64,000 nt of DNA from Thermoplasmatota archaeon (GTDB lineage Archaea > Thermoplasmatota > Thermoplasmata > Thermoplasmatales > Thermoplasmataceae), in NCBI GenBank assembly GCA_023381355.1, contig JAMCUL010000013.1, positions 1 through 64,000 of the forward strand, written 5' to 3'. Numbering within the stretch: position 1 is the stretch's first letter; the number at the start of each line of letters is the position of its first letter. The position numbers and the translations under genes are program-made. Positions 40,550 through 49,721 of this stretch are shown here, piece after piece. The notes under the pieces are model-generated. The model did no database searches. It saw only the letters and a program-made list of their open reading frames with translations, and was not told where the DNA came from.

Positions 40550-41323
40550 ATGGCATCTGAAAAGGCATTTTACGCTATAATGACTGCAATAGTAGTGATT
40601 GCAGGTGTAGGTATTGGCGCGGCTTATTATGAATCTGTCAGTAGTGTTAGCACGACTGCACCGGCTGCAGCACAGACTTCTCTCACACTGATTATAACTC
40701 CTAACAACTGGTTCCACAACTCATCAATTAATCACAGGCAACCAGCTTATTTCATTCTTGAACCTAATGGAACCTTAGGTTCAGCTGCGAATATCTATCT
40801 CCCAGGAAATCAGCTTATTTCTTTAACAATAATCAACTATGATAGTGGAATAAGCAGCGCACTCGGTAATGCTACTGGAAATACATCGATCCCTGTCCAG
40901 AATAACAGTTTCTTTGCAAAGGTATTCGGCACAGTTGGCAACAGGGAGTACATATACAATGGTACAAGTATGGCAGAAAACGCTACTCTGTCCGGTAATT
41001 CTTCAAACAACATAAGCATAAACAAGGGTCAGGGATGGGCAATTTCAAGCCTTCCATGGGTTGGCAATTCCACTACTGGCGGATACTATGTAACACACAC
41101 CTTCTCAATTATCAGCGGGGGTAAGGTAATAGTGAATGTCCCAACATGGGCAGGAAATAATCCGAACGGTGGAACGGTGACGCACGCACAGTTCTATCTC
41201 AACCAGACCTCCGGTTCAATCCTTTCATGGCAGTGTTATGCCCCATGCGGAACAGGCGCTGCTGGCTGGGGTGGAGCAATGGCGACCGTCGGCTGGATGA
41301 TGGGAAATATCCACGTGATGTAA
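40550..41323 (+). CDS. Membrane-anchored cupredoxin, CuA/sulfocyanin-like
   Basis: 257 aa; N-terminal TM, YVTHTFSI and CYAPCGTGAAGWGGAM near the C-terminus, many N-glycosylation sequons. Confidence 0.65.
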   Translation: MASEKAFYAIMTAIVVIAGVGIGAAYYESVSSVSTTAPAAAQTSLTLIITPNNWFHNSSINHRQPAYFILEPNGTLGSAANIYLPGNQLISLTIINYDSGISSALGNATGNTSIPVQNNSFFAKVFGTVGNREYIYNGTSMAENATLSGNSSNNISINKGQGWAISSLPWVGNSTTGGYYVTHTFSIISGGKVIVNVPTWAGNNPNGGTVTHAQFYLNQTSGSILSWQCYAPCGTGAAGWGGAMATVGWMMGNIHVM

Positions 41324-41333
41324 AGGGATTGAA

Positions 41334-42062
41334 ATGGCTGGAAACGAAAGGGAGGAGCAGACTCCTCCAGACGCATCACGGAGGAATTTCATAAAAATCA
41401 TGGGAATCGTTGCAGTAGGGGCAGGAGCACTTGCCTTTCTGAGAGGTGGAATCCAGAATATAATTCCACCATCAGGTCCAGTTTTGAGCGGATTTCCATC
41501 AATGAAGCTTGTTGACGCGACAGGGAAGGCCATAAGCACAAATTCACTCCAGGTCAATAATCCGGAAATTGTTACCTTTGACTACCCTCTCCTCAATGAG
41601 CCGAATTTTCTGCTGAGGCTGGGTGACAGTAACAACAAGGATGTTGCAATCAATCCCGTAAGTGTAACAATCCCGCTTACTGGGGGGAAGTTCACGTCAC
41701 CTGGAGGTGCAGGACCTTATAAATCGATTGTTGCATCAAGCGCAATATGTCAGCACCTTGGCTGTATACCTCCGGAAATAAGGTATCACACATTCACCTC
41801 AGCTTCATTCGATGGCAAGATCCACTGCGACTGCCACGGGAGTACTTATGATCCTTTTGAAGGTTTCAAGGTTGTGACCGGCCCGACACAGAGGCCACTG
41901 CCTAACGTTATTCTTTCCCATGAGGGAAGTGATCCGGATTCCGACGAATACTATGTAAAGAGCTTGGTAGGTCCTGTTATATATTCGCATACCAGTGATC
42001 TGTCAGGAGGCAATCCGCTGCCATCAACAACTGAAACTACTGTTACCCAAACTACGGGATGA
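41334..42062 (+). CDS. Rieske 2Fe-2S protein with Tat-like signal
   Basis: 242 aa; SRRNFIKIMG twin-Arg; CQHLGC and CDCHGSTYDPFEGF ligand motifs. Confidence 0.93.
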   Translation: MAGNEREEQTPPDASRRNFIKIMGIVAVGAGALAFLRGGIQNIIPPSGPVLSGFPSMKLVDATGKAISTNSLQVNNPEIVTFDYPLLNEPNFLLRLGDSNNKDVAINPVSVTIPLTGGKFTSPGGAGPYKSIVASSAICQHLGCIPPEIRYHTFTSASFDGKIHCDCHGSTYDPFEGFKVVTGPTQRPLPNVILSHEGSDPDSDEYYVKSLVGPVIYSHTSDLSGGNPLPSTTETTVTQTTG

Positions 42063-42071
42063 GTTGATTAT

Positions 42072-43685
42072 ATGGAAATTAAAACTAATATGATTGAAAA
42101 AATTATGAATGAGCCACAGCCCATACCAAGGAAGGTTCCCGACTATATGCGTAAGGCTGGCGGCTTCATGTTCTGGACAGGGGCGATGGTTTCTGCTGTA
42201 TTCCTGTACGAAGTGGTTACCGGGCTCATATTGCTGTTTTATTATGAACCCTCAAACGCCTATAACAGTACAGAGGCTTTTCTCAACACAGTTCCTTATG
42301 GATCAATAATACTTACGACACACCTTTATGGGGCATACGCCATGATCGTGCTGGTGTACATACATCTTCTCAGGAACCTGTTCGTTGGTGCATATAAGAA
42401 GCCAAGGGAAATGCAGTGGCTTTCTGGTATATTGCTTCTGCTTCTTACTATTGGCGTTGGGTTCTTCGGTTATTCAATGAGCGGAGATGTACTTTCATCG
42501 GACGCTACAGATGTTGGAAGAGGAATAGCAGGAGCAACTCCGGTGATCGGGCAGTACCTGACGGCACTCTTCTTTGGTTCAGGGACTCAACTGTCGCTGT
42601 TCCACAGGCTTCTTGCATGGCATGTTGTTCTGGCGGCCCTGATAGGGATAGTATTCCTTGCGCACTTCTTCCTTGCAGAATATAACACCATAATGCCATC
42701 AGGCAAGGATTCTGGTGAAAGGGCACCTGCAATTGATCACGATGACGGAACGTACAAGCAGTGGTATCCGTACAACCTCATGTACATGCTGCAGATTGTA
42801 CTGTATACCCTCGGAATTATTGTGGTGGTACCTTCAATACTTGCAGTGGTACCAAATGTTCCTGCATTGTTCTCGCCATTTCCACAGGTTTCAGCAACCA
42901 GTCCCCTGGCAATGAGTGTTCCTGCATACCCCCCGTGGTTCCTCCTTTTTATCTATAAGGAGCTGGATTTCCAGTTTGCTCAGGGTCTTGGGCCATTCTA
43001 CGCAACGGTCTTCTTTGCGGGCTTGCCACTTGCATACCTGGTACTTCTTCCATACATTGATACAAAAGCCTCACTCAAACTGGTTGACAGGCCCATAACC
43101 GTTTCCTTTGCAGTAATCGGAGTCATATACCTCGCAATATTATCCGCATGGGGGGCGCTAGAACCTGGCATTGCAATTGCAAACACTGTAGTTGTACTGT
43201 TCTACCTTGTACCCCTGTTCGTAGTCCCGGCCATTGTAATAACACTTTCAAATGCGATAAAGACTGGGAGACTCAAGAATCCGTACGCGGGAGGCATAGT
43301 GCTGTCGGCAGCCTTTTCCGGTGTTACTGCATTTGGATTAGGGATGATCGTCGTGAGTGCTAAGGGCAATTACACTCCAGGAGTTATAGCCGGGCTGAGC
43401 ATCGTTGGACTCTTATTTGCAATATCCTTGTTGTTCGCAGTTGGGCTTTTCACGGGGATGTACCCGCCTTCAGTAAGGAAAGAACCGGTTCCTGTATCAA
43501 AGAATACCTATGTCGCCTACAGTTCAGTACTCGGCATAGTCTCAATAGTTATCCTGTTTGAGATGCTTTCCATGCCATTCGGAAACGTGTATGACCAGTC
43601 ACTGTATGGGATAGGCCTTGGATTCCTCTTCATAATTGGGGGCGTTATGATAAGGCTTTACAGGGGACAGTTCTACAACGAGTGA
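42072..43685 (+). CDS. Cytochrome b (bc-type complex)
   Basis: 537 aa polytopic; LLTIGVGFFGYSMSGDVLS, FHRLLAWHVVLAALIGIVFLAHFFLAEYN. Confidence 0.92.
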   Translation: MEIKTNMIEKIMNEPQPIPRKVPDYMRKAGGFMFWTGAMVSAVFLYEVVTGLILLFYYEPSNAYNSTEAFLNTVPYGSIILTTHLYGAYAMIVLVYIHLLRNLFVGAYKKPREMQWLSGILLLLLTIGVGFFGYSMSGDVLSSDATDVGRGIAGATPVIGQYLTALFFGSGTQLSLFHRLLAWHVVLAALIGIVFLAHFFLAEYNTIMPSGKDSGERAPAIDHDDGTYKQWYPYNLMYMLQIVLYTLGIIVVVPSILAVVPNVPALFSPFPQVSATSPLAMSVPAYPPWFLLFIYKELDFQFAQGLGPFYATVFFAGLPLAYLVLLPYIDTKASLKLVDRPITVSFAVIGVIYLAILSAWGALEPGIAIANTVVVLFYLVPLFVVPAIVITLSNAIKTGRLKNPYAGGIVLSAAFSGVTAFGLGMIVVSAKGNYTPGVIAGLSIVGLLFAISLLFAVGLFTGMYPPSVRKEPVPVSKNTYVAYSSVLGIVSIVILFEMLSMPFGNVYDQSLYGIGLGFLFIIGGVMIRLYRGQFYNE

Positions 43686-43689
43686 CTTC

Positions 43690-45207
43690 ATGAACAGACT
43701 GGACAGGCTTTCCATAATCTCCTTTTTTATTTCCTTTTTCCTTTTCGCTGAATTCTCCTTTACCGGAATCTTCCTCAATGTGTTTATAATCCATACTTAC
43801 GCAAAACCATTCATGGAAAGCATCCTCCTTATGCTTGCAGGTTTCATGTTGCTTTCATTCCTTCTGAATTTCAGGAGTAGTATAATGGCGTTCTATGTAT
43901 CTCTCTATACATCTCTTGCAATGTTTCTCACTGTAATATTCACTATCGGTGAGACATCGTTCATCATTGTGTTGATGGCATTTCTTCTCTATATCATATA
44001 CGCCGGGTTAAATTTTAGGAAGATTGACGGAAAGAGGGTCAGGATCACGACATTCTTTGCAACACTGGCACTGATCGGTTTCCTCGGAGGCATCATTTCC
44101 ATATACCAGCAGCCATACAGGCTTCCGATAACAATTGAAACAGCCAGCACTCTCTTCATAGGAGTGGGGCATTCACTGCCAATACTCGAGGAATACGGCA
44201 TTTTTGTGATCAGCCCATATCTTGAACTCACCGTAAGCCCGGTTGAACTCCTGATATTTTTAGGAATATCCTCCCTGGTTTCAGAGAATTACTATCTTAT
44301 AATAAAATACATAGGTGAGAGACGTTCAAGTTCCGGTAAAATTGGCGCTGCTTTATACGGTGTGACCGGAGCCCTGAGCTGCCAGTGCGAGAGTTATATA
44401 GCACTGCTTCCTGCCATCAGTGCATTCCTTCTGGATGAAGTTCTTCTCCCAACTGTATTTTCAAGTATAGCGTTGCTAATACTTACATACATCTTCGTTT
44501 CCAGATTCTACATGCAGGGAAGGCACATCAGGTTGTTTGAACCTGCAAAATGGGGTAGAAGGAACAGGTGGGAATTCATCTTTCTCAGTTCCTCATTGAT
44601 CCTCCCGCCATTAATTGTGACTGCCGGGGTTTCAATGAATCTTGAACGAAATCCAATCTTCTTTTTCCTGTCAGGAATGTATATGGTTCTTGAGGGGTAT
44701 ATATTCACGTATTCAGTATTCAGGTTCATTCGACCTAAAATGAGATCAAGGAGGGTGAACATCATAGTGACTTCATCCGGCATAATTCTTCCGCTTTTAT
44801 GGTACATCCCTTTTTTAACAGGCCTTGCGTTCAACAATGGTCTGATCTATGACATTATGTCACTTAGCGGCTTCTTTGGAGGAATAATGATGGGATATTC
44901 ATTCACGCATTCTACAAGATCAGAGGCATATGCTATAAATGAGTATATTACAGTGATATTCAGTATATTCCCGCTGGCAATATTCTACCTTGGCAACGTC
45001 CTCGAAATAAGGATATGGAGTTTCTTCTCACTTGAGGGACAGATCATATTTTCGTTGATAAACTGGCTCATAATGCTCCCAATAATGTGGTTTGCAACTC
45101 ACGTATCATTACAGAATCTGGTGGATGGAAGCATTTCAAAATCAGGAGATGTGGATGGAATCAAATTCATCGATTCCGGTCCCACACTATTTCAGTCTCG
45201 TTCGTAG
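43690..45207 (+). CDS. Uncharacterised polytopic membrane protein, co-directional with Rieske/cytochrome b
   Basis: 505 aa, >10 TM; GALSCQCESYIALLPAISAFLL motif; starts 4 nt after cytochrome b stop. Confidence 0.75.
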   Translation: MNRLDRLSIISFFISFFLFAEFSFTGIFLNVFIIHTYAKPFMESILLMLAGFMLLSFLLNFRSSIMAFYVSLYTSLAMFLTVIFTIGETSFIIVLMAFLLYIIYAGLNFRKIDGKRVRITTFFATLALIGFLGGIISIYQQPYRLPITIETASTLFIGVGHSLPILEEYGIFVISPYLELTVSPVELLIFLGISSLVSENYYLIIKYIGERRSSSGKIGAALYGVTGALSCQCESYIALLPAISAFLLDEVLLPTVFSSIALLILTYIFVSRFYMQGRHIRLFEPAKWGRRNRWEFIFLSSSLILPPLIVTAGVSMNLERNPIFFFLSGMYMVLEGYIFTYSVFRFIRPKMRSRRVNIIVTSSGIILPLLWYIPFLTGLAFNNGLIYDIMSLSGFFGGIMMGYSFTHSTRSEAYAINEYITVIFSIFPLAIFYLGNVLEIRIWSFFSLEGQIIFSLINWLIMLPIMWFATHVSLQNLVDGSISKSGDVDGIKFIDSGPTLFQSRS

Positions 45208-47565
45208 ATTGGCGTATATGTCAAGCATTTCCTGTCCCGTCTTGATTCCCATGTTTGAATCAGACAATCCATATTTTTGAATCTTCGTATTTATCTCCTC
45301 CCTGTCGACCAGGCCGAGGTAGGGGATTGAGTATTCAAAGAATATTGAAGCCGCACCGGATTCTCCGAATTTTTTTCTTATTGCATTTACAATCGTTCCG
45401 AATACCCTTATAATCATCTTCCTGGATCTGTGGTTAAGGATCATGGAATGAAGCACTCCCGGAATCTCCTGGGCCTTTATGCGGCCATCTGATATCATGT
45501 TCAGAACCCTTATCTGATTGGTCAGGGAATCAGTAAAGCCGATACCCCTGCAAAGCTTGGAATAAAGGTTTGAATTGCCGGTTGTCTTGAGGTGAGATAG
45601 AATCCTGTGGAAGGTTATCCTGCTCCTCGAGGCACCGATTATTATGGCCTCATGCTCATAAACTGGATATTTCTCAATCTTCGATATCCGTGACCCCATC
45701 ATGTCAGAATATGATGAATCAATGATCGCAAGGGACCTGTTTATGGATTCCCTGGCGTAAAAAACAACCGGGTCATCCTTCACTGTGAAGGAGGTCTGGA
45801 GCATCTTTCTCAGAATATTCGAAAATCTTGAAGAAAGTTCAAAGTTACCATCACTTATGAAATAGAGGTGCAATATATTCGAGGAGCAGTTTGTGAAAAA
45901 CGGATATGAAAATTTATCTATTTTTCCTGCAATAAACTCCAGGTAGCTGGAAAACTGGATATCGCCCTTCAGCAGCAGCAAGAATCTGCTCATCTCCTCA
46001 TATGCCAGATCATAGCCATCACTATTTCCGGATGTTTCATATCCTGCAAAATCGAATATGTAATAACCAAAAACATTCCTGTTAAACGAAAGGATTCCAT
46101 TATCCGGTAGTTCCATGGTCTTCCCCTCCATGATTATTTCTCTGGCGCCTGCATCGGTTCTCAGGAAGAGTGGTATCTCCCAAGAGCTCTGATCCTTTCC
46201 GTTAAGGAGGAATCTCTCCTGTCTCACGAGGATTGTATCGTCATTGCTCTTCTCGGCTCGAATCATGGGGAAGCCTGCATTCTGAATCCAGTTTGATGCC
46301 ATATCTGGTACATTTATCTCCGTGGATGATGCGTTCAGGAAATACCATAAGTCTGTAACTGTCCCGTTTCCATATTCCTTCTCCTTCAGGTATCTTGAAA
46401 TAGCCTGCCTGAAGTTTTCCTCCCCCATTGCATTTTCAATCATTCTGAGGATTGCAGCGCCCTTCCCGTAGCTTATCTCATCAAATATCTGTTCAAATTC
46501 ACTTTCCGCAACATCTGCTTTTATTGGATGGGTTGACAGTAAAGAATCCTTGATCATTGAGGAAAAAATGTAGTTCTCTACAAAGGTTTCTTCTCCCCCA
46601 AGTTCCGGGTGTACTTTGGAAATGAATTTTGAGGCCATTAGTGTTGCAAAAGCCTCATTGAGCCATAGATCCCCCCATTTGCTCAGCGTGACAAGGTTTC
46701 CAAACCACTGATGGGCAATCTCATGAGCAATCGTGTCGCAGATTTCCCTCTTCTGGTCAATATCATTGGAGTCAGCCAGCAGGAGTTTTTCATTTCTGAA
46801 TGTTATTGCTCCCCAGTTTTCCATGGCACCTGGGGCAAAATCCGGAACGGCAATGAGGTGAAGCTTATCCAGCGAATAATCGATTGAAAAATAACTCTCG
46901 TAAAATGCGAGGCATTCCGACGCCGTTTTAAGTGCGAAGCCTGCATCACCCCTTATCTGGCCTGGAGCCGCAAGGATGATCTCCTTCCCCCTGTACATTA
47001 TCTTTGATTCCTCCATCCTGCCTATTCCCAGATAGAAAAGGTATGTGGCCATTTTTGGAGTTGTGTTGAACTTTATCTCCCTCTTCCCATTTACAAAAAT
47101 TTCCGTATCAACTGCAGTATTTGAAATTGCGTCATATCCCGGCGGAATGATCACTTTAAGGCTGAATCTTGCCTTGGCAGATGGGTCATCAAAGCAGGGA
47201 AAAACTGAACGGGCGTTCATTGGCTCGAGATCTGTGCTTATCATTTCGTTATTCTCTCCACCACAGTGATAAATGCCATTCAGTGAGTCCGAAATTTTAT
47301 TTGTATACTTTATGCTGAGGTCTATGTCCGTATCGAATACGTTGTTTACGGTTATTTTCTTGGCATCCCTATCATATTTGAAGTTCACCTCATGCCCGTT
47401 TACAAGTACGTCAAGTACCTGATCAACATAAGAATCAACAAGGATAGTTTTATCTGGCTTTGAAATGCCTATGGCAACTTCACCGTAATAAACACCTTCC
47501 ATATCACTGATGGAAAGCTCTATATCGTAAGTTTTTACTTCCACACAGCTGGCATGCCTAATCAA
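45187..47565 (-). CDS. M1-family zinc aminopeptidase (tricorn protease-interacting factor F2/F3-like)
   Basis: 792 aa; GAMENWGAITFRNE, HEIAHQWFGNLVTLSKWGDLWLNEAFAT. Confidence 0.93.
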   Translation of the reverse strand: MIRHASCVEVKTYDIELSISDMEGVYYGEVAIGISKPDKTILVDSYVDQVLDVLVNGHEVNFKYDRDAKKITVNNVFDTDIDLSIKYTNKISDSLNGIYHCGGENNEMISTDLEPMNARSVFPCFDDPSAKARFSLKVIIPPGYDAISNTAVDTEIFVNGKREIKFNTTPKMATYLFYLGIGRMEESKIMYRGKEIILAAPGQIRGDAGFALKTASECLAFYESYFSIDYSLDKLHLIAVPDFAPGAMENWGAITFRNEKLLLADSNDIDQKREICDTIAHEIAHQWFGNLVTLSKWGDLWLNEAFATLMASKFISKVHPELGGEETFVENYIFSSMIKDSLLSTHPIKADVAESEFEQIFDEISYGKGAAILRMIENAMGEENFRQAISRYLKEKEYGNGTVTDLWYFLNASSTEINVPDMASNWIQNAGFPMIRAEKSNDDTILVRQERFLLNGKDQSSWEIPLFLRTDAGAREIIMEGKTMELPDNGILSFNRNVFGYYIFDFAGYETSGNSDGYDLAYEEMSRFLLLLKGDIQFSSYLEFIAGKIDKFSYPFFTNCSSNILHLYFISDGNFELSSRFSNILRKMLQTSFTVKDDPVVFYARESINRSLAIIDSSYSDMMGSRISKIEKYPVYEHEAIIIGASRSRITFHRILSHLKTTGNSNLYSKLCRGIGFTDSLTNQIRVLNMISDGRIKAQEIPGVLHSMILNHRSRKMIIRVFGTIVNAIRKKFGESGAASIFFEYSIPYLGLVDREEINTKIQKYGLSDSNMGIKTGQEMLDIYANLRTRLK

Positions 47566-47598
47566 TATTAATAATTAACACGTCTTGCCTGAAAGTGA

Positions 47599-48000
47599 TT
47601 ATCTGCGGCTTCTTATTACCTCAATCAGTTTCATCTTATCGAATTCAAGGGAAAATTTTATCTTCTTTGCCTTGAGAATTTTACTTATTTTTTCCGCTGC
47701 CTCAGTCACGGATTCTGACGGGTTGTAATGGGATATTATCATCTCCTTCCTGTCTAGCGGGAAAATCATGGTAAGTTCAGTATCATCCGAATGAAAGCCA
47801 AGGGGTTTCTTGTTATTCTGTATCTCCCGCAAGTTCAGCTCCAGTTTGACCATTATTACCTGCTCCTCTTCCTGGGTTATCTTCTTGTCACCCTTTATCA
47901 CGTTGAAAATATCTGTAAAGCATTTCTCCAGTGTCTTCCACTGGAAGTTCACGTCAAATATAAAGTGGGCACTCCAATTCTTCACAAATGAACATTCCAA
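47599..48000 (-). CDS. Hypothetical protein
   Basis: 133 aa, charged; adjacent and co-directional with the aminopeptidase gene. Confidence 0.5.
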   Translation of the reverse strand: MECSFVKNWSAHFIFDVNFQWKTLEKCFTDIFNVIKGDKKITQEEEQVIMVKLELNLREIQNNKKPLGFHSDDTELTMIFPLDRKEMIISHYNPSESVTEAAEKISKILKAKKIKFSLEFDKMKLIEVIRSRR

Positions 48001-48098
48001 CTCTTTATAATTATTTTTCCTATATTCGGCAAATCTTCTGGAATTCTTGCCGTATATATTGAAACATTTTAATATGTGTGTAAAATCTCTATCAACTT

Positions 48099-48171
48099 AG
48101 CCCTGTGGTGTAGTGGCCAAGCATTACGGGCTCTGGACCCGTCGACGGCAGTTCGAATCTGCCCGGGGCTA
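48099..48171 (+). tRNA. tRNA-Gln (CTG)
   Basis: Acceptor AGCCCTG/CGGGGCT + A73; anticodon stem ACGGG/CCCGT, loop CT-CTG-GA; T arm GGCAGTTCGAATCTGCC. Confidence 0.92.
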
Positions 48172-48366
48172 TTCCAGGTTCAAAGATTCCCTAGAAGAAT
48201 ATTTTTTGGAGGGAACGGAATGTGGTCTCTTTGCTCACAGCATTTTTCTCAGGATTATCGTCATGCAATCGACTTGAGAGGCTGGCAGAAAAGATGGAAT
48301 GGACCTTTCATTTTTATGAAACTCTCACGAACAAAATTGTTAATAATAGTAACATTATCTTCGGAC

Positions 48367-48852
48367 ATGGAAAGTGGTGAGGAAAACAGCAATGAGGACA
48401 GGATGGAGTACTGTGAACTCCTTGACAGGGACCTCGGAAACGAGTCAGATTATTTCAAGTTCCAGAATCACGTCCGGCTTGCATTTGCATCTCTCGGACT
48501 GGCCGTTTCAACAGGCGTGAGACTCAATGCAACAAGAGAGCTCCTGGATATGGTGGATCAGCTATACCAGAATATATCGGATCCTGATATCGCTCTCACC
48601 GATGAAAGCAGAAAGAAATTAAATCACGCTGATGAGGTATGGCTTGACCTGAAACAGAAAATGGCTGCAGGCGATATAAGGGCGGCGCATCTTCTGGATG
48701 CAAGTTCAAATCTATCCCTTGCCCATTCATATCTCTGCTCACTTAAGAAGAATGATGAATTTTCAGGTCATATCTCAGATTACAGCCTAAAATATTTCAA
48801 GAAATTGAGTGTTTTTATTTATAGAGAGGCCATTGGCCACGTTATGCTTTAG
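48367..48852 (+). CDS. Hypothetical helical protein (corrected start)
   Basis: MESGEENSNEDRMEYCELLDRDLG...; the ORF-track start at 48076 would overlap tRNA-Gln, so the internal ATG at 48367 is preferred. Confidence 0.6.
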   Translation: MESGEENSNEDRMEYCELLDRDLGNESDYFKFQNHVRLAFASLGLAVSTGVRLNATRELLDMVDQLYQNISDPDIALTDESRKKLNHADEVWLDLKQKMAAGDIRAAHLLDASSNLSLAHSYLCSLKKNDEFSGHISDYSLKYFKKLSVFIYREAIGHVML

Positions 48853-49681
48853 GAAGATTCTGAACATAATCCTCAAATTTTTTCTGTTCCTTGATAAAGC
48901 GAATCACTGAGCTTGCCTCACGGAAGTAATCCTCAAGGATGCGGTCCAGTGTTATCTTATCTATTTTTCCTTCCTCAACAAGTTTTGCCCCTGCATGCCT
49001 TGAAAGCAGGCCTCCCGCCTCCTTCACCTCAGGTTTCCCGAATTTCTTTCCATATATATTCATGCAGTCCAGGAAAGTCAGCTGGGAAGATGAGTTGGCA
49101 TAAATCGCGCCTGTTATGCTTGAACTTTTCTTGATGGTCTCTGCGATGTCCTCTATATGGGTTGGACAGACTCTCCCCTCCCTTGGGAGCCTGTCAACTC
49201 CCTTTGAGAACAGGCCATCTATAAGGGAGATCAATCCGTCGTTTTCACCACCAAAAACAAATGACAATCTTACTATCAGATGGTTCTTCACAAGAGAAGC
49301 GTTGTCCTCACCTGTCCTTCTGGTCCTGAAATATTCATCCTTTCCATAATGAACATTCACTGAGGAGAAGTAAATGAGTCTCTGGTTCTTGTCAATTTTC
49401 TTGATTTCATTGGCGACTGCCTTTATTCCGAATACGTTTACCTTCATCGCCTCCTCTTCGTTGGTTGAATATGAGTTGCTGAGGTAATACACCACATCGT
49501 AATTCTTTATTAAAGGTACAAGTTTTTCGTGATCAGAAACATCCCCCTCTATCCAGTTAAATTTTGCGTACTGCTCTCCATCGATTTTATGCCTGGAATA
49601 ATAGTCATTCTCCTCATGCCCCATGAGCAGCATGAGATTCCTTCCTATGTATCCACTTCCGCCAATAAATAAAGCTTTCAC
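48842..49681 (-). CDS. NAD-dependent epimerase/dehydratase
   Basis: 279 aa; MKALFIGGSGYIGRNLM Rossmann motif. Confidence 0.88.
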   Translation of the reverse strand: MKALFIGGSGYIGRNLMLLMGHEENDYYSRHKIDGEQYAKFNWIEGDVSDHEKLVPLIKNYDVVYYLSNSYSTNEEEAMKVNVFGIKAVANEIKKIDKNQRLIYFSSVNVHYGKDEYFRTRRTGEDNASLVKNHLIVRLSFVFGGENDGLISLIDGLFSKGVDRLPREGRVCPTHIEDIAETIKKSSSITGAIYANSSSQLTFLDCMNIYGKKFGKPEVKEAGGLLSRHAGAKLVEEGKIDKITLDRILEDYFREASSVIRFIKEQKKFEDYVQNLPKA

Positions 49682-49721
49682 ATTTCCCCTATGCTAGTAT
49701 ACAACATATCTTTTTCCATGC

